DNA of 64,000 bases, taken from positions 43,367,806 through 43,431,805 of the forward strand of contig NC_067196.1 in NCBI RefSeq assembly GCF_000699445.3. Reading direction: 5' to 3'. This stretch comes from Schistosoma haematobium. Lineage: Eukaryota > Platyhelminthes > Trematoda > Strigeidida > Schistosomatidae. Below the pieces are notes generated by a model. That model worked only from the letters and a program-made list of their open reading frames with translations. It did not search any database and was not told the origin of the DNA. Made by a program: the position numbers and the translations under genes. Each line of letters opens with the position of its first letter. Positions within the stretch are counted from its first letter, which is position 1. Shown piece after piece: positions 36,487-46,923 of this stretch.

Positions 36487-39400
36487 TTATCGAACTCTTC
36501 TTTTCTTCTTTCTAGTTTGTCTCTTCTTATTTCTCATTTCAACTATTTGCTGAGCTTGTTTCTTTAAAGCAGCTCTAGTTAACACTTCATTATCATCTGC
36601 TCCACCATCATCATCTAGATTATTAGGAAAAAAACGAAAAAAATACGACAATATTGTAAAACTCTTGTATTTAACGCAAGTTATACAATATCACATAAAA
36701 CTTTGATAGAACTTACAGTATGTATTTGTGGGTCAAACATTGAAATTTAGCTGCTGTTAGAATTTTGAAGCTGTAACCCATAACTGTTGCTAGTCGAATT
36801 CTTTAATAAATGAACCATCACAGTTACTACCACTGAAACAGATATTGAACTATATCACTATCTATACTTTACATCGAATACATGCAAACCACTTCATTTA
36901 ATTCACTATTATAGTTTTATCAGCATAAAGCAAATTGTACACATTTTATTGTTTAAAATATTGTATACAGTTTTTACTATAATTATATTCGAATAAAAGA
37001 TGTATTCATATTGTTGATAATTTATTTAAAATTGAATATATAAAATGAATTTATACTTGGAATTACCTATGATTACTTAATACTTACCATCAGGATTACC
37101 TTCATTCTTTACTTTTGGAAATTGTATTCTTATATTGTTCTCGGGTAATTTACTATCAAGCTTTGTGTAAAACTTGAATATAATTTTTTAAAAAGAAACA
37201 AATATTACTGATTTTAAATTAGTAGCATAAAATAATAGAAATAAAATAGAAATGAAAATAAATTCTTACACCTATATTTTTTCTCTTAATTTATTAAGAT
37301 ATTAACTCTATTCTATGATAAATCTTATTTAGATCGTATTATTAAGGAGAAAAATTAACGTTAGAAATTTGTTTTTGAAATTATTTTAATCAATAAATTA
37401 TTTGAATTTGAAATCAAATTGCTAAAATTAAATTAATAAAATATAGTTGAAATCATGAGTTAATTGAAGCTAAGCCACCATGGAAAACCTGGAAGCACTG
37501 AACGGCCGTTTCATCCTACGGTGTTAACACCGTTGGTTGCCGGCCATCTCAGTGGTCTAATAGTTAAGCGCTAACGCACGAGACTGATTGGTCCTGAGTT
37601 GGAATCTCGCGGGGGCTGGAATCGTGGATGTGCACTGCTGAGGAGCTCCATACTAGGACGGAACGGCCGTCCAGTGCTTACAGATTTTCCATGGTGGTCT
37701 AGCTTCAATTGACTCATGATTTCAACTATTGAAACTACTAAAATCTCCACAAAACCCCTTCTGAAAATAAAAAATAATGATAATAATTCATTCAATATTT
37801 TATGTAATTCATTTAATAAAAACGCTTTTCATAATTAATATGAAAATACACAAAAGGCATTAGGATCTGATAGATTTGATTTATAGTTAGCAATGGAATA
37901 CATGATCAGTGTTTCTTCTTATTTAAGTATCATCATCTGTATTGCTTACATATCAATAGACAGTGATTAATGATGAACATTTAATACTTAATAACAACAA
38001 GACAACTTAAATTCTAACATACACATAACATGGAAAAGATTGTTTAAACTCTTGTCTTTTTCGCTCATTCTATTTAGAATGAGTTATTTAAATAAATAAA
38101 TAAATATTATGATCTAAGTGTTGGTTTTGAATTTTCTCCGAAGTAATTTACTAACAGAATGTTTATTTTCTCATATGAATAATGCTTTAAAACTACCTTT
38201 TAAAATCATATTCTATTCCATAAAATAAATAAGATTTAAGAGGGATTAATCGATCTCCATTAACATGATGATTACTGAAATAGGTGCCTTATTACTGACA
38301 CTCGGTTTAAATATTGAAAGTTTAATCTGGATAATCAATTCTCTTTGATATTATCAATATAAGGTTGATTATTTGCAAACAAAAAGTGTAAACATTTATA
38401 AAATTTAAAACTCTTTAGATATTTTGTGGATCTGATAACTCTATCACCTGGTGGAATATTAGTTCAAATGTTCAGTAGCACAAACCATGACTCTTTCAAA
38501 ACATAAAGACTTCATAATGCATAGATATCAGATGATTCTAAAAAAATCATATTTGATAATTTTTTCGCTTAAATAATCATAAATTTTAAAAACGTTTCAT
38601 GGTCAAGAAAAAATAGTTTTTTAGTTGATATTTCTGTTTTAAAAAACAAATTTTTCTTGATTTTTAAATTATACAAACTGTTCACGAAACATCATGAATG
38701 AATGATCAAAACACAGTCAGTAAATAACTCTTTTTTTACTGGTTATTTGAGTCTTCCCATTGTTATTTAGGACTGCAATTGGTTATTCTCTTATTGGTAT
38801 ATGTGTATACTGTGTGTATTGCCCAGAGATTGCCTTAATTCACAAGCATTATAAGCAAATATCGATAGTGGCTAGCAGTGGGATCTAGGACGTGTGTTTC
38901 GTCCGATCTGAAAGTCTTCAGCTGGATGTACTTGCCTCCGAGTTCATGCTCACTCTGGGACTCAAACTCAGTACTGTTCGCTTCAAACGCCATCGTACTA
39001 TCCACTTAGCAGAGTTCATATAGCCACTAGCTGGGTTCGAGTCCCGGGATGATTATCAACTCTCGGAATGCAGATACATCCAGCTGATGAGTCCCAAATT
39101 GGACGAAACGAGCGTCCTGGATTCCGCTGCCAACCACTACCCATCTCTACAGTCAGCAAATATTACTCTTTTAAAAAAGGTAAGAATAATTTAAACAAAT
39201 AGTGGACATAAATATACTATGTGCTTTATTAATGGCTTTTAAAATAATAACTGACAAAAGTAATGTTCCAATAATGATGAATAACTGAAAGTTGAATGTT
39301 GCTACTTAATTTTTGAAAAAAGGGGGATCAATGAAAGTTGAATTTGCGAATCGATCTAAGCTAGACCACCATTGAAAACCTGAAAGCACTAGACTTCCAT

Positions 39401-42400
39401 TTGGTCCTATTATGGGACTCTTCAGCAGTGCGCCTCCACGATCCAACACATGAGACTCGAATCCAGGTTAAACTCCGCGTGCAAGACAGAAAGTCCTGGG
39501 TTTGAGTTTTGTGTGTTGGATCGTGGATGCGCACTGCCATATTGGGACCAAACGGAAGTCTAGTGCTTCTAGGTTTTCAGTGGCGGTCTACCTTAAATCG
39601 ACTCGTTAACTCAGCTATTACAATACTACTATATCCACAAATCGTCATACTGAAAATTGAATTATGAAAAATAATTACTAGTTGTCTGTTTACATATTTC
39701 TCCTTGCTCTAATTCTGATAGAAATTTTACAAACGTTTGTAAGATTTTACGGTTATCATTTAGCACAGATTTTTTTTTTCTATCAAAACAATTGGCAAAT
39801 TTATTTCAAGACAAAAATTACATTTACACTATCCAATTTACCGTAAATTTATGTTTTCTATACAACTTCACTCAAAAAAAATGAATTAGTTAAAAAATGA
39901 ATCATTACCAGATGGTTAAGGATGATCAGTTTATTCTTTTATTCACAACTTTTTACTTAAAAACTAACTCATAATTACGTTATTTTGATTAAATATTTCG
40001 TAAAGAAACATCAGTTATAATTCGTTAATAGAACAGTAAGTTATTAGTTACTTCCTTCAAAATGATCTATCACTTTTATCACAACAATTATTTCCATTAT
40101 CTTAATAATTTCACTTAGTTTTCATAACCACAAATACATTTACAATGAATGATTACTGAATAATGAGCAATATCATGCTTATCTAGTTCATAATACTTAT
40201 TGAATTCCATCAATTTTAATCCTGCAAGAGGTAGACTGTTGCTAAATACTTCAATGATAAGATCTTTGATTCTGTTGTGGTGTGTGCTACTTATATTGAC
40301 ATAAATAGTATATGATGTTAGTCTGGCAGTAGAAAGACAAGAAGATCGAACAGTAAAGAATGGAAACAAAATGCAATTTGTATGAAAATGCAACAACAAT
40401 GAAGTCTGAGTCATTTTGAGACAATCGATGGACATTTTGCAAATTAAGCATTTATTTTATGATTGTTAGGTTTTATTAACAAGTCCTGTAATTTTGTGTT
40501 AAACATATTTGACTGTCCCCACTGGTGTTCTTGTTCACTACACTATCAGTTTCTTATTATTTAACTTCATTAAATAAAATTAATTGAAAATAAATACCTT
40601 TAAAAATACACTTACTTCTTCTTGTTCTATTAAATTAAGTTGTTCTTCAATATTAACATCATTTAAACTACTCATAAGTTCATCTAATTTATTATTACAT
40701 ATTTTTAACATTTCTGGTATATCACTATTATCGATAATATTTTGTTCATCTACAACTAATTCTTCGTCTTTTTCTTCACCATCTTTATGAAAATGTTCAA
40801 TACCTTTTGTTATGTGCATATTTAAAAAAGATAATTTATCATAAATATGATCAACTCCAGTTTTACATTGAATTAAAAGATGATTAGCATTTTCTAAATT
40901 TTGATAACATTTTATACGACGTTCACTTTCTATTTGTGCTTCATTCTGATGTTGTTTTATTACTTGATTAGTGCTGTAAGAAAATATTTTAGAAAAATTA
41001 ACTTCATAATTATGTGTGAAAGTATAAACTTTTTTTATGGAGTTTTGTTCTCTGAGCTCCACGACCAAACCATCCAGCTCAGAGAACAAAACTCCATCAA
41101 AATCATCCACCTGAGCTACGAATCTTCTCCATTATCTAAAGTATAAACTTTATATCGTTGCATCCAAAAATACTGTTTAAATTGAATGTGTATCAGTTTC
41201 GCCTAAATTTTAAAATTGTAATAGAATTTGAATGAGTTATGTAATTGTTGATAGCTGTGACTTGGCTAATATCAGTGTATGTTAAAAACGTGCGTATGTT
41301 TTGAAAAATCATACTATTTAACTATTTTGAGGTTCAACTCAAAATCAATAACTTCCTGCAGTTTAAACTACAACAAATTGAATTTCAGCTTCCATAATAC
41401 TTCCGAATTTCCAGATGTAATAATGTTACGATGAATCCTTAATTTAAGAAATATTTAAAACTATACTGCACAGAACAAGTTAAAATATTTTTAAAGTACC
41501 TTTCTATTTCCGTTTCTCCGGAATACTTAAGTTCTTCAAACTCTTGCTGTAGTTGATCCCTTTGTTTACGAAGTTTTTGACATTGTTCTTCAGCTTTGTC
41601 TTTCAATTCATTTAGATTTCGTAAAGTTTCCCCTTGACTTTCAAACCTCTTAACAATTTGATCAAGATCAGACAGTCCAGTGACTTCTTTAATAGTTTTA
41701 AATGACTCTTCATATTTAGATATTTTCATTTGTTGTTCTTCTGTTATACTTATCCCACCTGTTCCCGAAATTCGTTCTCCAGTACCAATGCTGTCTCCTT
41801 GAACACTTCCACTTGGTACGTTAGCAGAAGAAAGTGACTCTCTACCTTGCTAAATGTTGTATAAAAGAGTACAAATAATATTTTTCTCGGATTGTTATTT
41901 TAATAAATTAATCTGGATAACCACTATTTATTGAAATACAAAAATAATAAATACATTGCAAACAATTGGGTGACAGATAAATTATTATTAGAGAAATAGA
42001 AAATAAACATTTAAGCTGACTCAAAATTACTTATAGTAGATAGGGAATCAAGGTTATTTCTGTGATCATGAGCTTCAACGTGAACACTTTACGTTCATCT
42101 TTAAAGTTTCAGTGAAACGTTTTCCTGAAGCATACATTATGCTAAACTTTAAAACACTTGTTTGTAAACATAACTTTAAGAGTCATATGATGGAATATTG
42201 CATGATTGTGTCATCAATTACTCTTATGACTTTATACAAATGAATGTAGAAATAAATGCATGACAATTATTTTTTCTGTTTTTTCCTCTATTGTTTGAAA
42301 TGTCTATATAATTGTGGTCTGAAAATACGAAACCTTTTTGTGAAGTTCTCAATAGTTTTTTGCCGTAATAAACCTTTTGTGATATTTCTTCTGTTGCTAG

Positions 42401-45400
42401 TACTTCAAACTCATTAAAATAATTGTTATTCTTTGTTAGTTACAGAAGCGGACCAATGTTCAGCGCTTTATCTCGTAATGATTTCACTTTTGCTTAGCAT
42501 CGTTCTGTTGACTGCCTTTTATAACAATAAAAGTTGACTTCATATTATGATCCCCAGTATCAAGAAATAACTATTATTTATTGACCAGATATTTTCATGT
42601 GGTTAAAGACTGAAGTACCTCGCATTTGATGTCAGAACTTGGAAGATAACTGGCAGCAAACCCTACACAACTTTAAGTCCGGATCACAAAGAAACATGCA
42701 AACCTTCACTAAAGCACATGCTACAAGATGTTTGAATCCGAATCTAAGAAAGTTATATTCGCAGATATTTTAGATGCTATAGTAGAGTAAACTTTCATGC
42801 TGTTTGCATACAGTGACTTGGTATTTGCAATTAAATTTCTATCAGAACATTGGTTTTTATCGAGACTGTGAACAATGATTCCTAGTGATTTTAGACAGTC
42901 ATGAAGTTTAGGCATCTTACTGTTGCTTCTGATTGACTACAGAAAAAATGTTTCCATTTACTACGATGAAAATGGGTGTACTTAATTAGTCAGAATAACA
43001 TCCCACAAGTTTCAAATGTAAAATTGTAGTTAACATGTCTGCAAATGAATTTAGTGTAGTAAGCCAAAATAAAATGTCGGTGCGTTTATTTTTACGGAAA
43101 CCAGGGTCCAATAATTCTGATCAGAACTTATCTGGTGATCGATAACGAAAGTAACGGTGTATTTTTGGGTTTCTGGTTACATTAAGACATCATTGGCAAT
43201 TTTAAAATTCGTAATAAACCACAAGGCAAGACCGCATGCCCCTTGAATATTGAAGATGGTTAGTCAACTCACGTTCGTGATCAAACACACCGCGAATTTA
43301 TCAAATATTGTTCTGAGCAATTTTAGTAGATCCAGACTACCTGTTTGGGGTCCGCGTGGTAACTGCGACAAATCATTCGAGATTTCGGCTTATGTGGCGA
43401 AAATCGTTCACTGTGGTGCAGATACATCCACCTTTTATCTTCCGCTCAATCTTGAATCACAGCATTTGCTCATATATACCTTTACATCTGTCTTTTACAA
43501 CCATTTTCTCGGTTGTCTTTCTTTTACATTATCATTACCATCACATTATTCTAATTTCTTTGGGAATTTATTCTGTCCATTTGACATAACCAATTTAGCA
43601 TGGTATGTAGAATTGGTTAATACGCATCTGCTCTAGGCTCTTTGTTGATGATGAAAGGTTGTCGCCCAGTATATTAATCATAAGCCTTTGTTATTTTTTT
43701 CGTGAGTTCAAGTTCTTCTGCTTTGTGAAGAAAGAAGATGTTAGTGAACCACCTTGACTCTAGTTAGTGTGAGGTGCTGGTAGACATATATCTTGTGAGT
43801 TTTAAGGATATATCATTCATATCCATTTATATTTTTTTGTATTGTGCATTAAATACACTACATAGGAAACATTTAATGAAAACGCTTACTACCAAATATT
43901 TCGAAAACTTTAACCACAGTTATTGACACATAGGGTTGAAATGAAAAAAATATCTTAGTACAACCAAAATAACAAACTAATTATTATATTTAGCCATGGA
44001 TTTAGTAAAGCGTAACACTATGGACCAAAGTCCTGTAAATTTGGTATTACGATAAGGAAAATTTAGTTTTTCAAACTGTAAACTTGATAAAATAAACCAG
44101 CTAGCTATTATTCAATGGAACATTAGTATAAAATGTCAGGGTTAGTACTGAACTTTGTTGAAGAACATGATCAAACCAGAATACTCCGTGACTTCCTTTT
44201 GTTAAGCTGAACTTAGCATGACAATTTGTTTATCAAGATAATTTAACACAAAATTTATGCATAGTCTCATGTATCAGAACAGTACATGACTAGCATATAG
44301 TGTACATACAACAGTATATATCATATTGAAGGTGGGCGTCATATAATTACCTGAACGAGAAAACTCGTTGGTATTGAAAAGAGGTAATGCCGAAAAAGCC
44401 AAAGCTTTATCGATATATTTAAGCAAAGTTTTCTACAGGTAATAAAGAAACGAGCAACAATTAATCGTTATCAAGGCGCCTTGTCGATAAATCCCGTGGT
44501 TATTGAGAAAGAAACTGTCTTAAGATTAATTCAACATTTCAAACCAAATAAGTTCAGTGGTTTTGACGATATTCGGATATAACTGCTGAACCTATGGATA
44601 TACTGGTTGATGTGTCTTTGCTGCAGTTCAGCCCGTCAAGAGACTAGAAAAGCACAGTAATTAGTCCAGTGTATAAGATGGGGGGCACAAACTTAGTTAG
44701 TAACTATCGACCTATTAGTCCAACCAGTGTAGTTGTCAAACCAATAGCAAAGATTATTCGGACGACTGTTATAAACTATGTGGAGGGGCATAATTTCTAG
44801 TTCAGAGAGCGTCACGGTCGTATAAAAAGCCTATCATAACAAGATATTGGGCTGCAGCAAAAGACAGAAATATCCCTGTAGATGTAATTTTCATAGACTT
44901 AAATAAAGCTTTTGACAAGGTCTCTCATCTGCGTCTTAAATTAAAACTGGAAAGTTTTAGAATCCATTATGAAATCATAGACTGAATAAATGACTTTCTT
45001 TATGATATGAGACAGAGGGTAAGGGTAAATGAAGCTCTCTTAGCGTGAAAATACGTAAGAAGTGAGGCTCCCCAGGGAACAATCCTCGGCCCTCTTCTTT
45101 TTTTACTTTATGTAAATGAACTCCCAAATGTAGCAAAGTCATCTTTTCTACTATTTGACGATGACATAAACATTTGGAGACCCATACATAGTATGTCAAA
45201 TAGAATATCAGATGAAATAAATGCACTGGTTTCATAGATTGGCAGGTCGTCATTATAAGTAAATTCTAACAAGTGTGGTGATGCAATTAAATAACTATGA
45301 TGATTCATCTTACTACACAACATTTGGAGTTGTATAATCTAAAGCAATAGACTACAAAGATCTAGGAGTCATAATAAGCAGCGACCTCAAAACTACGAGT

Positions 45401-46923
45401 ATCTGCAAGGCTGCTGCTGCTGAAGGCCTTAGAGTCTTGTAGGCTATTTGTTAGTCTTTTCAGTACTTGAACAAACAAATTTCCAGGGTATTATACCCTA
45501 ATTTCGTGAGGCCGCATTTGGAATGTGAAACTCAAGCAGAGTCCGTGTTTCATGTACGAGGCGAATATGCTAGAACGAGCCCAACGACGAAGGATCTAAA
45601 TTGTAAAAGGTTTCCCTGGTCTATCCTTTGGAGACAGATTACATGGTGATCTAATATTAGCTTATCGCATAATGAGCATTGACCTTGGTACAAATATGTC
45701 TTATCTTTTCCTTCTGTCTAGGACTGACAATTTGAGGTAACATTTTTAAAACATTCGAAAGTTGAGATCAAGTGGTTTACGTCTGGAGTTTAGTTCCTCG
45801 TACAAAATAGTAAACCACTGGGATTCTCTACCAAAACCTTCTGTTGTCACATTCAGAACGAGACTAAACATCCACAGTATTACAGATTGAAAGGATTAAT
45901 ATAGGTCGATAGACCTCCTATCCTTATTACAGAAGACTGAATCATAATTTGTGAATAAGCAATTCTAAAATAGATTCAGCTTAAAAATATCTTACTTGGT
46001 AGTCACTCCTATCAACAGCGAGCTTCTTGCCCTCGGCAATTCTTTTCATGTTTGCGAGTTCTGTTTCTCGACGTCGACGTTCGTTTGTGGTATGTTCTTC
46101 TTGAAACTTCAACTCCTGTTGTGCGGTATCCCTGGCCACAATGGCATCATTATACATTCGTTGTAGCTCTGAAACTTCAACTTGAGTGGCTTTTATTTGC
46201 TTTTCAAGAGAGTCCAAACTGTGTTCATATGTTAGATGTTCCTAAAAAAAATCAGTTGTAAATGTATATTCAGCTAACATCTTGAAGCTTTTCTTTTATT
46301 TGTTCATAGGTTTTTCTGATGTGTTCTGCTTCGTGGTATTTAAGCAGAGCTTTGTCAAGTCGGTTTTCTAAGTTTCTTAACATTTTCCCCTCTTTATTAG
46401 TTCCTGCATAGGTTGCGTTTCCGTACTCAATAAGTTCCGTAATCTCTCTATACTGAGATTTCATCTCTTCTATTTTCTTCTCCTTTTGAACAGTCATATG
46501 CTTCAAAGAATTAAGCTTTTTCCTTGCATCACACGTGCGATTGTCCAAAAGTTCGATTACCATCTAGAAAATAGCTTTTATTTCCTTATGACAGTCACTC
46601 ACTGCCCCAGTTTTATTAGACATGCAAACCCTATCAGCCTGTCGGTTGTGCAGGACATGATTGATGATATGTTGATCAGCCTTTCGTAAGGAAATAATTC
46701 AAAACTCATGCTACCGAGAGCCTTTCTCGAAGGATATTTCTTAGTTTATTATTTTCAAGACGAAGATCTGACACTCGTTTCTTATTCTCTGAAACAGCTT
46801 GTACGGAATTTTCATAATATGCTTTGCGATCACCCTCTGAAATAATAAAAACTGAGTCAGTTTACCAAGCAATGCTATTTTTGCCTTCAATTCGTCAAGT
46901 CGCTGTTGTGATACAGGTTCCAT
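36487..46923 (-). CDS. ODAD3: Outer dynein arm docking complex subunit 3 (CCDC151 orthologue)
   Basis: Eight exons, minus strand: 46866-46923, 46715-46836, 46279-46563, 45996-46241, 41500-41849, 40616-40973, 37088-37172, 36487-36614. All junctions are GT-AG, and the joined CDS is 1,632 nt (543 residues plus stop); the human protein is about 595. The product is almost entirely coiled coil and serves to anchor outer dynein arms on ciliary doublet microtubules. Diagnostic segments: ALLEGDRKAYYEN across the first intron, MRNLENRLDKAL..EAEHI in exon 3, QRDQLQQEFEELKYSGE in exon 5, LPENNIRI in exon 7, DDNEVLTRAALKKQAQQ and a basic tail in exon 8, matching the vertebrate ODAD3 order. Intron 1 is only 29 nt. 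Introns 4 and 6 are 3-4 kb and hold retroelements. The Met at 46923 is the first available and starts just before the conserved region. Family assignment is confident; exact 5' end less so. Confidence 0.88.
37444..37768. repeat. Fold-back SINE pair inside ODAD3 intron 6
   Basis: A short minus-strand SINE fragment (37444-37519: tail plus half of the hammerhead) is followed immediately by a plus-strand copy (37520-37768) with leader remnant, tRNA-like head (GTCTAATAGTTAAGCG), hammerhead and tail. The plus hammerhead has CTGAGGA but GGAA in place of GAAA. Heads point inward, as in the other pairs. Confidence 0.75.
37769..38754. other. ODAD3 intron 6, AT-rich
   Basis: No additional exon or repeat is recognised; the sequence is AT-rich intron between the two SINE clusters. 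Confidence 0.4.
38755..38999 (-). repeat. Sm-alpha-like SINE, minus strand, degraded ribozyme
   Basis: This minus-strand copy includes the region shared with 15165-15320 and a hammerhead segment at about 38885-38930. On the minus strand it reads CATCCAGCTGAAGACTT .. GGACGAAACACACGTC. CTGAAGA and GAAA are acceptable core strands, but the base pair opening stem II is lost (C opposite C) and stem I has a mismatch. It faces the plus copy that follows. Confidence 0.7.
39000..39155 (+). repeat. Sm-alpha-like SINE, plus strand
   Basis: A tRNA-like B-box (GGGTTCGAGTCCCGGG) precedes an apparently intact hammerhead ribozyme and the conserved flank CACTACCCATCTCTAC. The upstream part resembles the inverted counterpart at 38755-38999, making an inverted pair about 245 + 155 bp long within ODAD3 intron 6. 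Strong match in plan and core sequence to the Sm-alpha family known from schistosomes. Confidence 0.8.
39070..39130 (+). ncRNA. Hammerhead ribozyme, Sm-alpha type, all core residues intact
   Basis: CTGATGA (39084-39090) and GAAA (39105-39108) form the core. Stem II is GTCC/GGAC with a six-base loop. Stem III is a minimal ACG/CGT with a two-base loop. Cleavage is predicted after C39116 (GTC). Inner stem I is a perfect ATCCAG/CTGGAT and an outer GCAG/CTGC helix flanks it, allowing the loop contacts of a natural type I hammerhead. The family is known to be catalytically active; activity of this copy is an inference. Confidence 0.85.
39348..39660. repeat. Inverted SINE pair in ODAD3 intron 6
   Basis: A minus-strand copy (39348-39468) and a plus-strand copy (about 39490-39660) share unusual variants (GTGTTGGATCG; AAGTCTAGTGCTT), so they are inverted duplicates of one copy. 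The minus copy keeps CTGAAGA but has CAAA instead of GAAA; the plus copy has lost the core strand by deletion. The central 20 bp separates the two heads. Confidence 0.75.
40115..40434 (-). CDS. Candidate terminal exon of an unidentified gene
   Basis: On the minus strand a 66-codon stretch ending with CKCICGYEN and a stop at 40115-40117 follows a convincing acceptor, a pyrimidine-rich tract ending CTTTCTACTGCCAG near 40312. The open frame extends upstream to 40434, but the part before the acceptor looks like intron. The segment VFSNSLPLAGLKLMEFNKYY looks protein-like but I do not recognise the family. It lies on the same strand inside ODAD3 intron 6, yet its phase (needs two bases from a preceding exon) does not fit ODAD3 exon 6, so it is not an alternative ODAD3 end. 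It may be a nested gene or retrocopy remnant. Confidence 0.3.
41038..41096. repeat. Perfect 21-bp inverted repeat in ODAD3 intron 5
   Basis: Positions 41038-41058 are the exact reverse complement of 41076-41096, with a 17-nt loop; the arm contains GTTTTGTTCTCTGAGCT. Related sequence (GGAGTTTGTTCTCTGAGCTG) occurs alone near 20550-20570, so this is a fragment of a dispersed repeat that has folded back on itself. It lies just upstream (minus-strand sense) of exon 6. Confidence 0.75.
41850..44369. other. ODAD3 intron 4, 5'-distal part
   Basis: Intron sequence without recognisable exons. The part at about 43080-43690 is more GC-rich than its surroundings and includes a 128-codon open frame (43250-43636, plus) of unrecognised content. 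It may be a decayed LTR or other transposon piece, but no family motif or duplicated flank was found. Confidence 0.4.
44370..45945 (+). pseudogene. CR1-like LINE reverse transcriptase remnant in ODAD3 intron 4
   Basis: The plus strand, antisense to ODAD3, encodes a decayed reverse transcriptase. Readable pieces include ISPVYK then SNYRPISPTSVV near 44665-44740, VIFIDLNKAFDKVSH near 44889, APQGTILGPLLFLLYVNEL near 45065-45125 and FDDDINIW in place of YADD near 45160. Many stops and frameshifts interrupt it. Its motif order and wording match the CR1-like element at 51766-54175, but sequence divergence is high. The 3' end has the phrase CCTATCCTTATTACAGAAG followed by AT-rich sequence. The insertion contributes most of the 4.1-kb intron. 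Confidence 0.8.

Noticed and set aside
40115..40312. Alternative last exon of ODAD3
   Set aside because: ODAD3 exon 6 ends in phase 0 while this exon needs two bases from its predecessor; the joined frame hits a stop quickly.
43250..43636. 128-codon plus-strand open frame in ODAD3 intron 4
   Set aside because: No recognisable domain, antisense to the host gene; probably transposon-derived. Checked for LTR ends with flanking duplications and found none convincing.
43080..43690. LTR of a Ty3/gypsy element
   Set aside because: GC is raised and it begins TGTCGG, but no matching end, target-site duplication or second copy was seen.
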